A DNA stretch of 64,000 nt from Marivivens aquimaris (GTDB lineage Bacteria > Pseudomonadota > Alphaproteobacteria > Rhodobacterales > Rhodobacteraceae). Below are positions 43,954 to 51,679 of the stretch, in pieces (the stretch's first letter is position 1; every line of letters starts with the position of its first letter). Location: NCBI RefSeq assembly GCF_015220045.1, contig NZ_JADBGB010000001.1:2317501-2381500 (forward strand). Direction: 5' to 3'. Made by a program: the position numbers and the translations under genes. The notes beneath the pieces were generated by a model. The model searched no databases and had not been told where the DNA came from. It saw only the letters and a program-made list of their open reading frames with translations.

Positions 43954-44982
43954 ATGAAACTAGGTTTGGTAGGCTACGGATTTGGCGGTCGCGTTTTCCA
44001 CGCGCCGTATATCGAAGTTGCTGAGGGCATCGAAATTGCGGGCGTCGTTGCGCGCTCGGCGGACAAAATCGCCCAGATCAACGAACAGTTCCCGGGCGTG
44101 CCGGTCTACGCGAGCCTCGCCGACATGATCGCGGCGGGCGAGATCGAAGCCGTGACCGTCACCACCCCGCCCGAAACGCACAAGCCGCTCGTCATGGAAG
44201 CGATCGAGGCGGGCCTGCACGTTGTCTGCGACAAACCGTTTGCCCCGACGCTGGAAGACGCGAAAGAGATGGTCGAAGCGGCCAAGGCGAAAGGCGTTCT
44301 GCTCAACGTGTTCCACAACCGTCGTTGGGACACCGATTTCCGCACGGTGAAGAGCGTGATCGACAGCGGCAAGATCGGTGACGTCTGGCGCGTTCACAAC
44401 CGCATGGACTTCGATGACTGGGAGACGCTGGAGGCTGGCCCCGGCGGCGGCCTGCTGCGCGACCTCGGCAGCCACGTCATCGACCAGATGCTCTACCTCT
44501 TCGGTCCTGCTGCGGCGGTCGACGCGCAGGTCGACTATGTTGATCTGCCCGAAGGCAAAACCGACGCCAGCTTCAACGTCCACGTCCGTCACAAGAGCGG
44601 CGTGCATTCCTACATCAGCGCGACCAAGATAAACTACTTCACCGAGCGCGAAATCCGCGTCTACGGGTCCAAAGGTTGCTTTGTCGTCAACGGCACCGAC
44701 GTTCAGGCCCGCCGCGCCATCGCTGGCGAGCGCCCGATCAACGACCCCGAAGGCTGGGGCATCGAGCCCGAAGAGGCGTGGGGCACGCTCTACACCAAGG
44801 GCAGCCAAGAAATCGTCCCCTCGGTCCAATCCAAGATTCAGGACCTCTACTCCGAATTCGCCAAGGCCGCCCAATCCGGCGGCACTGGCCCCGTTCCGTC
44901 CGAAGGCGCTCTGCACACCGTTCGCATCCTCGATGCGGCGCGTGAGGCTGCGCGCACCGGCCAAACCGTTCTTATCGACTAA
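43954..44982 (+). CDS. Gfo/Idh/MocA family oxidoreductase (scyllo-inositol dehydrogenase-like)
   Basis: Dehydrogenase of 342 residues. The start GLVGYGFGGRVFHAP is typical of the scyllo-inositol dehydrogenase/YdgJ branch. The catalytic Lys lies in VVCDKPFAPT near residue 94, and DLGSHVIDQML near residue 172 carries the active-site Asp and His. The likely role is interconversion of scyllo-inositol and its ketone, feeding the iol pathway. The family call is firm and the substrate is an inference from subfamily pattern and neighbours. Confidence 0.87.
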   Translation: MKLGLVGYGFGGRVFHAPYIEVAEGIEIAGVVARSADKIAQINEQFPGVPVYASLADMIAAGEIEAVTVTTPPETHKPLVMEAIEAGLHVVCDKPFAPTLEDAKEMVEAAKAKGVLLNVFHNRRWDTDFRTVKSVIDSGKIGDVWRVHNRMDFDDWETLEAGPGGGLLRDLGSHVIDQMLYLFGPAAAVDAQVDYVDLPEGKTDASFNVHVRHKSGVHSYISATKINYFTEREIRVYGSKGCFVVNGTDVQARRAIAGERPINDPEGWGIEPEEAWGTLYTKGSQEIVPSVQSKIQDLYSEFAKAAQSGGTGPVPSEGALHTVRILDAAREAARTGQTVLID

Positions 44983-45018
44983 CACTATGGCCCGAGCGGC
45001 CACTTACAGGAGCTCTAA

Positions 45019-46011
45019 ATGACCGTTCGTTTCGCAATTCTCGGCGCAGGCCGTATCGGGCAAGTCCACGCCCGCGCTGTGTCGTCCATCCCGTCCGCCC
45101 AGCTGGTCGCTGTTGCCGAACCGTTTGCCGAAGCGGCACAGCGCGTCGCCGACAAGTACGGCTGCGAAATCCGCGAGATCGACGCGATCGCAACCTCGGA
45201 CGACATCGACGCCGTTGTCATCTGCACCCCGACCGATACCCACGCCGACCTGATCGAAAAGTTCGCCAAGGCCGGCAAGGCCGTGTTCTGTGAAAAGCCC
45301 GTCGACCTGAACGTCGAGCGCGTGAAGCAGGCTCTGGCCACCGTCGAAGCCGAAGGCGCGACTCTCATGGTCGGCTTCAACCGCCGTTTCGACCCCGACT
45401 TCATGGCGCTCAAAGCTGCCATCGACAGCGGCAAGATCGGCGACGTGGAGATGGTCACCATTACCTCGCGCGATCCGGGCGCGCCGCCCGCGTCGTACAT
45501 CAAGGTCTCGGGCGGCATCTTCCGCGACATGACCATCCATGACTTCGACGTGGCCCGCTGGCTGCTGGGCGAAGAAGTCACCACCGTCATGGCACGCGGC
45601 AGCGTTCTGACCGATCCGGCGATTGGCGAACTTGGCGACTTCGACAGCGTCAACGTCATCCTGACCACCGCGTCGGGCAAGCAGTGCACCATCACCAACT
45701 CGCGCCGCGCGACCTACGGCTACGATCAGCGCATGGAAGTGCTCGGCTCGCTCGGTATGGCGCATGCCCAGAACACCCATGAGAACACCGTCGAAGTCGC
45801 GGTCGAGGACGGCTACCACAAAGCGCCGCTCCTGAACTTCTTCATGGATCGTTACACCATGGCCTACGCCAACGAGATCGCCGCATTCGTCGACTCGATC
45901 GAGAACGGCACGCCGACCCCGACCACCGGTCTGGACGGTCTGAAGGCACTGGAACTGGCCGAGGCGGCTCTGGAAAGCGCCAAGACCGGCAAAGCCGTGA
46001 CGCTGGGCTGA
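45019..46011 (+). CDS. iolG: Inositol 2-dehydrogenase IolG
   Basis: NAD-dependent oxidation of myo-inositol to scyllo-inosose, the first step of the pathway. The 330 residues carry the Rossmann motif ILGAGRIGQVHARA, catalytic Lys in VFCEKPVDLN near residue 97, and FRDMTIHDFDVARWLLG with the conserved Asp and His near residue 172. GFNRRFDPDF is characteristic of IolG. It is followed four bases later by iolE, the next enzyme, supporting the assignment among the four dehydrogenases of this family in the island. Confidence 0.93.
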   Translation: MTVRFAILGAGRIGQVHARAVSSIPSAQLVAVAEPFAEAAQRVADKYGCEIREIDAIATSDDIDAVVICTPTDTHADLIEKFAKAGKAVFCEKPVDLNVERVKQALATVEAEGATLMVGFNRRFDPDFMALKAAIDSGKIGDVEMVTITSRDPGAPPASYIKVSGGIFRDMTIHDFDVARWLLGEEVTTVMARGSVLTDPAIGELGDFDSVNVILTTASGKQCTITNSRRATYGYDQRMEVLGSLGMAHAQNTHENTVEVAVEDGYHKAPLLNFFMDRYTMAYANEIAAFVDSIENGTPTPTTGLDGLKALELAEAALESAKTGKAVTLG

Positions 46012-46015
46012 TCCG

Positions 46016-46912
46016 ATGGTCCAATTCGGCACGAACCCTATCGCTTGGGCGAATGACGACGATCAGTCGATCGGCGCGGACATCCCGACCGAGCGCATCC
46101 TCGACGAAGCCGGTCGCCAGATCGGTTTCGACGGGATCGAGAACGGCCACCGCTGGCCAGAAGATCCGGTCGAACTGCGCGAGACGCTTGGCGCCTATGG
46201 CCTCAAGTTCATCTCGGGCTGGTATTCGACCGAGCTTCTGACCCGTTCGCTGGAAGACGAGATCGCGGCGTTCCAGCCGCATCTCGCCAAGCTCAAGGAA
46301 AACGGCTGCAAGGTCTGCGTGACTTGCGAAACCTCGAACGCGATCCACTCCGACCCGACCATCCCTGTCAACGACAAGCCCAGCCTGTCCGCAGACGAGA
46401 TGGCCGCTTTCGGTGCCAAGATCGAAGAGTTCGCCAAGTACATGGAGAGCGAAGGCATCTCGCTCGCCTACCATCACCACATGGGCACCATCGTTGAATC
46501 TCCCGAAGAGATCGACGCGTTCATGGCGGCGACGGGTCCGGCGACGAAACTGCTGTTCGATGCGGGTCACTGCTTCTTCGGTGGTGGCAATCCCGAAGAA
46601 GTGCTGGCCAAGCATATCGACCGCGTTGCGCACTTCCACGCCAAGAACGTCCGCCCCGCTGTGGCGGAGCGTGTTCGCAAGGACCGTATGTCGTTCATCC
46701 AAGGCGTGATCTCGGGCGCGTTCACCGTTCCCGGCGATCAGGAAGGCGCGGTCGATTTCAAACCGCTCCTCACCCAGTTGGCTGCCAAAGGCTACGACGG
46801 CTGGATTGTTATCGAAGCGGAGCAGGACCCGAACGTCCGCAATCCGCTGCTCTACCAGACCCTCGGTCTGGCGACGCTCAAGCGTCTGGCAAAAGAAACC
46901 GGTCTGATTTGA
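46016..46912 (+). CDS. iolE: Myo-inosose-2 dehydratase IolE
   Basis: Dehydrates scyllo-inosose to the dione used by IolD. The 298 residues begin FGTNPIAWANDDD, and AYHHHMGTIVE, LLFDAGHCFFGGG and AHFHAKNVRP are diagnostic of IolE, with metal-binding His and Glu residues. It starts four bases after iolG. iolD, the following enzyme, is about 26 kb away on the other strand in module A. Confidence 0.95.
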   Translation: MVQFGTNPIAWANDDDQSIGADIPTERILDEAGRQIGFDGIENGHRWPEDPVELRETLGAYGLKFISGWYSTELLTRSLEDEIAAFQPHLAKLKENGCKVCVTCETSNAIHSDPTIPVNDKPSLSADEMAAFGAKIEEFAKYMESEGISLAYHHHMGTIVESPEEIDAFMAATGPATKLLFDAGHCFFGGGNPEEVLAKHIDRVAHFHAKNVRPAVAERVRKDRMSFIQGVISGAFTVPGDQEGAVDFKPLLTQLAAKGYDGWIVIEAEQDPNVRNPLLYQTLGLATLKRLAKETGLI

Positions 46913-46918
46913 CCGTCC

Positions 46919-46944
46919 GGCGCGGCGGCCCCTGCTGCCGCGCC
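46919..46944 (+). other. Intercistronic hairpin GGCGCGGC/GCCGCGCC after iolE
   Basis: Eight-base perfect arms (46919-46926 and 46937-46944) between iolE and the PhyH gene, no T run. The arms are identical to those of the hairpin at 22867-22887 in module A, which suggests a repeated mRNA element. Confidence 0.55.
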
Positions 46945-46981
46945 TGCAATACCCGCGACCATCCACATCAGGGAGGATAGA

Positions 46982-48127
46982 ATGGGCTATTTCACCAAAG
47001 ACGACTGCAAGATCGAAGACTTCGCAAAACTCTGCGAACAAACGCTTGATCCATCCGCCGTTCCGCAGGCCGACAGGATCGAGAAGAACATCCCGATTTA
47101 CGACATGGCACGCCTCGGCCCTGCGCTAAGCGACACCGCCCAGCGCCGCAAGTTGATGGCGGAATGGGCCGAGGTGCTCGGCAAAACCGCTGGCGTTCTG
47201 GTCATCAAGAACAGCTTTGCCGATCTAAGCGTGCTGGATGAGGCGACGCGCCTCTATGAAGAGATCATCGCGGAGGAGAAAGCGGCGAGCGGAGGCGGTG
47301 CTGACCACTTTGCGGCCGCTGGCGCGAATGACCGCGTCTGGAACGCGCTGCAAAAGCTTTGCCTGAAAGACCCCGCGGCCTTTGCCCGTTATCACGCCAA
47401 TCCGTCCATTGATGCGGTGGCCGAGGCTTGGCTCGGGCGCGGATACCAGATGACGTCGCAGGTGAACCTCGTCCGTCCGGGCGGCAAGGCGCAGCAAGCG
47501 CACCGCGATTTCCACCTTGGCTTCATGACCGAAGGGCAAGCCGCCGCGCTGCCGATTATGGTCCACCTTCTGTCGCCCGCGATGACGCTGCAGGGCGCGG
47601 TCGCTCACTGCGATATGTCAGTCGAAAGCGGCCCGACCCGTCTGCTGCCGTTCAGCCAGACCTACGAGCCCGGCTACCTCGCTTACCGAATGCCGGAGTT
47701 TGTCGCGTACTTCGACGAGCACTTCGTCCAGCTGCCGCTTGAAAAGGGCGATCTGGTGTTCTTCAGCCCCGCACTGTTCCATGCAGCCGGTGACAACCGG
47801 ACGTCGGACGTGGCGCGCTTTGCGAACCTACTGCAAGTTTCGTCCCCGATGGGACGCGCGATGGAGGCGATCGACCGCGACGCCATGGCCCGCGCGCTTT
47901 ACCCAGCGTTAGCTACTTTGGATCAGTCCAAAGCAGAACAGGACGCCGCGATTGCTGCCTGTGCCGAAGGGTACTCATTCCCGACAAACCTCGACACCGA
48001 CCCACCGATTGGTGGCCTCGCGCCCAAGACCCAAGCGGTGATGATGTCGGAAATGCTGGCCGAGGGCGCATCGCCCGAGGAATTCAACAGCGCGCTCGAC
48101 GCCTACACCGCCCGCCGCAAGGCTTGA
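46982..48127 (+). CDS. Phytanoyl-CoA dioxygenase (PhyH) family protein
   Basis: Fe(II)/2-oxoglutarate-type oxygenase of 381 residues. The iron ligands are visible as His174-Arg-Asp176 and His267 (ALFHAAGDN), followed by a conserved Arg near residue 279 for 2-oxoglutarate. It would hydroxylate or oxidatively demethylate a small molecule. A good GGGAGGATAG site precedes the ATG. Lying between iolE and a Gfo/Idh gene, it probably acts on a cyclitol derivative, giving the island a fourth oxygenase type system; substrate unknown. Confidence 0.83.
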   Translation: MGYFTKDDCKIEDFAKLCEQTLDPSAVPQADRIEKNIPIYDMARLGPALSDTAQRRKLMAEWAEVLGKTAGVLVIKNSFADLSVLDEATRLYEEIIAEEKAASGGGADHFAAAGANDRVWNALQKLCLKDPAAFARYHANPSIDAVAEAWLGRGYQMTSQVNLVRPGGKAQQAHRDFHLGFMTEGQAAALPIMVHLLSPAMTLQGAVAHCDMSVESGPTRLLPFSQTYEPGYLAYRMPEFVAYFDEHFVQLPLEKGDLVFFSPALFHAAGDNRTSDVARFANLLQVSSPMGRAMEAIDRDAMARALYPALATLDQSKAEQDAAIAACAEGYSFPTNLDTDPPIGGLAPKTQAVMMSEMLAEGASPEEFNSALDAYTARRKA

Positions 48128-48151
48128 AAAAGAACGCCGGAAGGAAAACCC

Positions 48152-49246
48152 ATGATCAGATACGCCGTCGTCGGAGCTGGCTGGATTTCGCAGGAAGCCT
48201 TCCTGCCCGGCGTCCACACCACCGACAATTCCGTCGTCACCGCCATCGTCTCGGGCAACACGGAAGCCGCCGAAAAGCTCACGGCTTTCCATGACGTGCC
48301 TTACGTTTGCGGCTACGATGGCTACGACGACCTGCTGGCAAGCGACAAAATCGACGCCGTCTACATCGCGCTGCCGAACTCCATGCACGCCGACTACGCG
48401 ATCCGTGCGGCCAAGGCAGGCAAGCATATCCTCGTCGAAAAGCCGCTGGCGAACACCGTCGAGGAAGCCGAAGCAATGATCGCCGCTGCGCGCGAGGCTG
48501 GCGTCTTCCTGATGACCGCCTACCGTTTGCACACCGAGCCTGGCAACCTCGACGCGCTGCGCCGCATTCGGTCAGGCGAGATCGGGAAGCCCATCGTCGT
48601 ACAGACGAACTTCTGCTTCCAGAACGCTGCCGGCAATCACCGCCTCAAAGCCGAGCACCTCGGCGGCGCGTTGCAGGACGTCGGCGTTTATTGCGTCAAT
48701 GCCGTGCGCCATATCTTCGGCGAAGAACCCACCGAGGCTCGTGCGCAGCACCATTGGCACGATGACGATCCGCGTTTCGATGAAGTGCCCGCGACCACAA
48801 CCGCCACGCTGAACTTTCCGTCGGGCGGTGTTGCGCAGTTTGTCGCCAGCTTTGCCATTCGCGAGACCGCCATGTTCCGCGTGATGGGCACGAAGGGCTG
48901 GATCGAGCTCGACCCCGGTTTCCGGTTCGAATACGGCACGACGATGCGCGTTGGATATGACAATGAAATCGAGACGACGCTCTTCCCGCAAGTGGACCAG
49001 TTCGGCGGGCAGACGTCCTATTTCTCGGACTGCATCAAGACGGGCAAAGAGCCTGTGTCCAATGGGGAGGAAGGTCTCGCGGATATGCGCGTGCTGATCG
49101 CCGTGGAAGAAGCCGCCCGCACAGGCAAGGTCGTTCTGATCGACAGCCCAGCACGTGACCGCCATCCGGACATGAGCATGGAGCGTCGCTGCCCCGTCAC
49201 CGACCGCCGTCTGGTTCTGCCGAAAGCCGCGCCGTATCTCGGCTGA
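48152..49246 (+). CDS. Gfo/Idh/MocA family oxidoreductase
   Basis: Dehydrogenase of 364 residues, with VVGAGWISQEAFLPG at the N-terminus, catalytic Lys in ILVEKPLANT near residue 97 and LQDVGVYCVNAVRHIFG near residue 173. The C-terminal tail is longer than in the neighbours. The pattern is closer to glucose-fructose oxidoreductase or xylose dehydrogenase-like members than to IolG. It is the last gene of module C; its 3' end overlaps the opposite-strand membrane gene by 50 bases. Confidence 0.85.
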   Translation: MIRYAVVGAGWISQEAFLPGVHTTDNSVVTAIVSGNTEAAEKLTAFHDVPYVCGYDGYDDLLASDKIDAVYIALPNSMHADYAIRAAKAGKHILVEKPLANTVEEAEAMIAAAREAGVFLMTAYRLHTEPGNLDALRRIRSGEIGKPIVVQTNFCFQNAAGNHRLKAEHLGGALQDVGVYCVNAVRHIFGEEPTEARAQHHWHDDDPRFDEVPATTTATLNFPSGGVAQFVASFAIRETAMFRVMGTKGWIELDPGFRFEYGTTMRVGYDNEIETTLFPQVDQFGGQTSYFSDCIKTGKEPVSNGEEGLADMRVLIAVEEAARTGKVVLIDSPARDRHPDMSMERRCPVTDRRLVLPKAAPYLG

Positions 49247-49706
49247 CCCAGACCATCCGGTCAAGCAGCCAGAGCTTTCCGATCATCGCCGTCACCATGC
49301 CGCCCACTGTGAGCGGCAGGTTCAGCAGCGCAAGGCCAACGATCATCACCATGGCCCCTGCCCCGCTGAGACGTGTTAGCCATTTGACGACTGCGACGTG
49401 ATGGGCGAGCGCTGGGTCGGAGGACCGCTCCAGCCAGATGCGTTCGCCGATGACGCCTTGGCTCATCCAGTTGTCGGTGCGTTCTGGCTTTGGGAAGACG
49501 CGCGGGTTCAGCCATCCCCATAGGATCACGAGCGCCACGAGGCCCAGCGCCCACCATCCGATCCATTCCACACTCCACCTGGCGAGGCATAGCAGCGGAA
49601 GCAGAGTGATCCGCGTCCAGCCGCTCCACGGATTGACGTGTCGATCCCAGACGTCGGGCGACATACCCATCACACGCTCCGCCCTTCCGAACGCGCGGTC
49701 GGTCAT
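49197..49706 (-). CDS. Small membrane protein, DUF6653-like
   Basis: Protein of 169 residues with four hydrophobic segments in two pairs, separated by a polar stretch with NPRVFPKPERTDNW. The N-terminal VWDRHVNPWSGWTR is reminiscent of DUF6653 proteins, which have no known function. In-frame ATGs at residues 13 and 15 are alternative starts. Its start overlaps the stop of the HTH regulator gene by four bases, so the two are one unit. Confidence 0.65.
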   Translation of the reverse strand: MTDRAFGRAERVMGMSPDVWDRHVNPWSGWTRITLLPLLCLARWSVEWIGWWALGLVALVILWGWLNPRVFPKPERTDNWMSQGVIGERIWLERSSDPALAHHVAVVKWLTRLSGAGAMVMIVGLALLNLPLTVGGMVTAMIGKLWLLDRMVWVSRDTARLSAEPDGGR

Positions 49707-50209
49707 TTGGCGCTCGCCAGCTCGGCCATCCGCTGATCCACGACATCATCCACCAGCATCGACGCAAGTTTCTGGCGGCAGTTGACGTCGCTCTTGCGCA
49801 GGACGGTGGACACTTGGCTCTTCGTGGTCGCCAAAGCCGTCCCGCGCAGGTCGGCGATTTCCTGATTGCTAAAGCCTTTGATCATGAACAGCGCGACCTC
49901 CTTTTCGCTATCGCTAAGGTGCCATTCCTCGAACCGCGCGTCGATCACCGCACCGATATCGCCCGAGACGGCCTGAAGCCTCAACTCTAGATCTTTCTCC
50001 CTATTCCGGAAGCGGTCCAGCCGATCCATGATACTGTAGATGAGAAGCCCGCTCGCTACCGCAGCGAGAATTGCTGACGAACAAATCAGTACGTGAGCCA
50101 CGCCATGAGAAATTCGCGTCAGCAGGAGAAGTGCCTGAACGCCGGCGATATAGGCAACAAAAAACAGCAAAAGCGCAGTCTTGGTACTGGTCTTGAGGTT
50201 CACGAACAC
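49703..50209 (-). CDS. Membrane-anchored LuxR-type helix-turn-helix protein
   Basis: Protein of 168 residues with two N-terminal membrane helices (about residues 11-28 and 36-60), a short charged linker that may be coiled coil (RNREKDLELRLQ), and a C-terminal LuxR/GerE-like helix-turn-helix with LSDSEKEVALFMIKGFSNQEIADLRG and TTKSQVSTVLRKS. A DNA-binding domain tethered to the membrane without a sensor kinase partner is unusual. It is translationally coupled to the small membrane protein and lies upstream of, and divergent from, the Gly/Ser-rich secreted protein gene. Confidence 0.78.
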   Translation of the reverse strand: MFVNLKTSTKTALLLFFVAYIAGVQALLLLTRISHGVAHVLICSSAILAAVASGLLIYSIMDRLDRFRNREKDLELRLQAVSGDIGAVIDARFEEWHLSDSEKEVALFMIKGFSNQEIADLRGTALATTKSQVSTVLRKSDVNCRQKLASMLVDDVVDQRMAELASAK

Positions 50210-50428
50210 GGTGACCCTCCCGAAAACTAACGAAATCCAGAATTAGAGTAAGCGTTCTATAAGTTGTAAGCGAACAGAACCCGAAGGCAATTCCGCATTC
50301 TCGCACCAAAGCCATCATACCTTAGGTGGAAATGAACAGATTTGCGGGGTCGTAATCCCTCCGGCTCATGGGCAGCTTGTCGCACCGCTCTTTTGTCCTC
50401 CCCATCACCATTTTCTTGGGAGGAGGCT

Positions 50429-51550
50429 ATGTCAGCCCACAAGTTACTTATCTCGGCCGCTGCGGCGGCGCTTATTTCTACCCCTATCTATCTTCACGCC
50501 GATGGCCTTGGCGACGCGATCAAGGATGTCGGAGATTCAGTCAGCGAAGGCGTCGGTGACAATGCCGTTGGCGATGCTATCGACGGTGCCACCAATGGTG
50601 CCGGAGATGCCGTCAACGATGTTGGCGATGCCCTGAACGGCGCCGACAATGGCGGTGACGGCGGTCTTGGCGATGGCGTCGATGACGCGCTGGGCAACAA
50701 CAACACCAGCGGTACGGTCAATGATGTGGTCGACGAGGTTGGTGACGTCCTCAACGGCGGCAACGAAGACGACGGCTCCGGCGGTGCGTCGGGCGTGGTC
50801 GATGACGTGGGCGATGCCCTCAACGGTGGCGACGATGGCGAAGGCGGAATCGGCGATGCCGTGAACGACGCGATCGGCAACAATGATGTGGGCAACGGGC
50901 TCGACGATGTGGTCGACGGTGTGGGTGACGCCCTGAACGGAGGTTCCGGCGGCGATGGCTCCGGGTCCGGCAGTGGAGGCTCTGGTAGCGGTGGATCTGG
51001 TAGCGGAGGCTCTGGTAGCGGCGGATCGGGCGGCTCGGGTGACGGGTCCGGCGGTTCCGGCTCCGGTGACGGGTCCGGCGGTTCCGGTTCCGGCTCCGGC
51101 GGCGGCGATACTGGCAGCGGTTCGGGCGGTGGAGACACTGGCTCGGGTAGCGGCGGCGGCTCCGGTGGCGGAGGCAACGGCTCTGGCGGTGACGGCATGG
51201 GCGGTTCAGGCGATGGCACTGGCGATATGGGTGACATGATGGACGACGATAATACCGTCGGCATGGCCCAAGGTTCTGACGTCAACATGGACGAGCTTGT
51301 CTGTAACGACGGTGGCAACACGGTCGCCTACCTTGGCTGGCCCGTTTACACCTCCGGCAATGCTGAGGTCGGCACCGTTCACCGCGTCACCCTAGGTGAT
51401 GGCGGCATGATTGCCTCTATTCGCTTCGAGACAATCGCATCGGTGACCAACGGCGCCTATTGCGTGACCGTGCCGGGCGGAAACATCCAGCCCATGGGCA
51501 GCTACATCAGCATCCCGATCACGCTGTCGCAAATTATGGCTGCGCGCTAA
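50429..51550 (+). CDS. Secreted acidic Gly/Ser-rich repeat protein, function unknown
   Basis: Protein of 373 residues with a signal peptide (residues 1-24, cleavage after LHA). Residues about 25-195 hold imperfect repeats around VDDVGDALNGG. About 195-300 is an almost pure Gly/Ser/Asp stretch. A compact C-terminal domain follows, with two Cys (VCNDGG and AYCVTVPGG) that could form a disulfide. The ATG at 50429 has an AGGAGG site. It is not assignable to a known family; a cell-surface or matrix role is conceivable. A terminator follows. Confidence 0.8.
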   Translation: MSAHKLLISAAAAALISTPIYLHADGLGDAIKDVGDSVSEGVGDNAVGDAIDGATNGAGDAVNDVGDALNGADNGGDGGLGDGVDDALGNNNTSGTVNDVVDEVGDVLNGGNEDDGSGGASGVVDDVGDALNGGDDGEGGIGDAVNDAIGNNDVGNGLDDVVDGVGDALNGGSGGDGSGSGSGGSGSGGSGSGGSGSGGSGGSGDGSGGSGSGDGSGGSGSGSGGGDTGSGSGGGDTGSGSGGGSGGGGNGSGGDGMGGSGDGTGDMGDMMDDDNTVGMAQGSDVNMDELVCNDGGNTVAYLGWPVYTSGNAEVGTVHRVTLGDGGMIASIRFETIASVTNGAYCVTVPGGNIQPMGSYISIPITLSQIMAAR

Positions 51551-51567
51551 GCGAACGCCACTCGCGG

Positions 51568-51603
51568 AAAGCCCGACGACCCTCACGGTTGTCGGGCTTT
51601 TTG
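51568..51603 (+). terminator. Rho-independent terminator after Gly/Ser-rich gene
   Basis: Stem AGCCCGAC-GACC with GGTT-GTCGGGCT (51570-51581 and 51587-51598), loop CTCAC, followed by five T. It lies about 20 bases past the stop. Confidence 0.88.
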
Positions 51604-51679
51604 CTCTGACCTGCGAAATTTTCGCGGCAGGCGACGGGTAGCCATTGCCTTTACTTCGGACCAATTCATTTCTCCTCAT

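Noticed and set aside
50930..51200. Tandem repeat array resembling CRISPR or minisatellite DNA
   Set aside because: It is coding low-complexity Gly/Ser sequence with irregular units and no spacers of even length.
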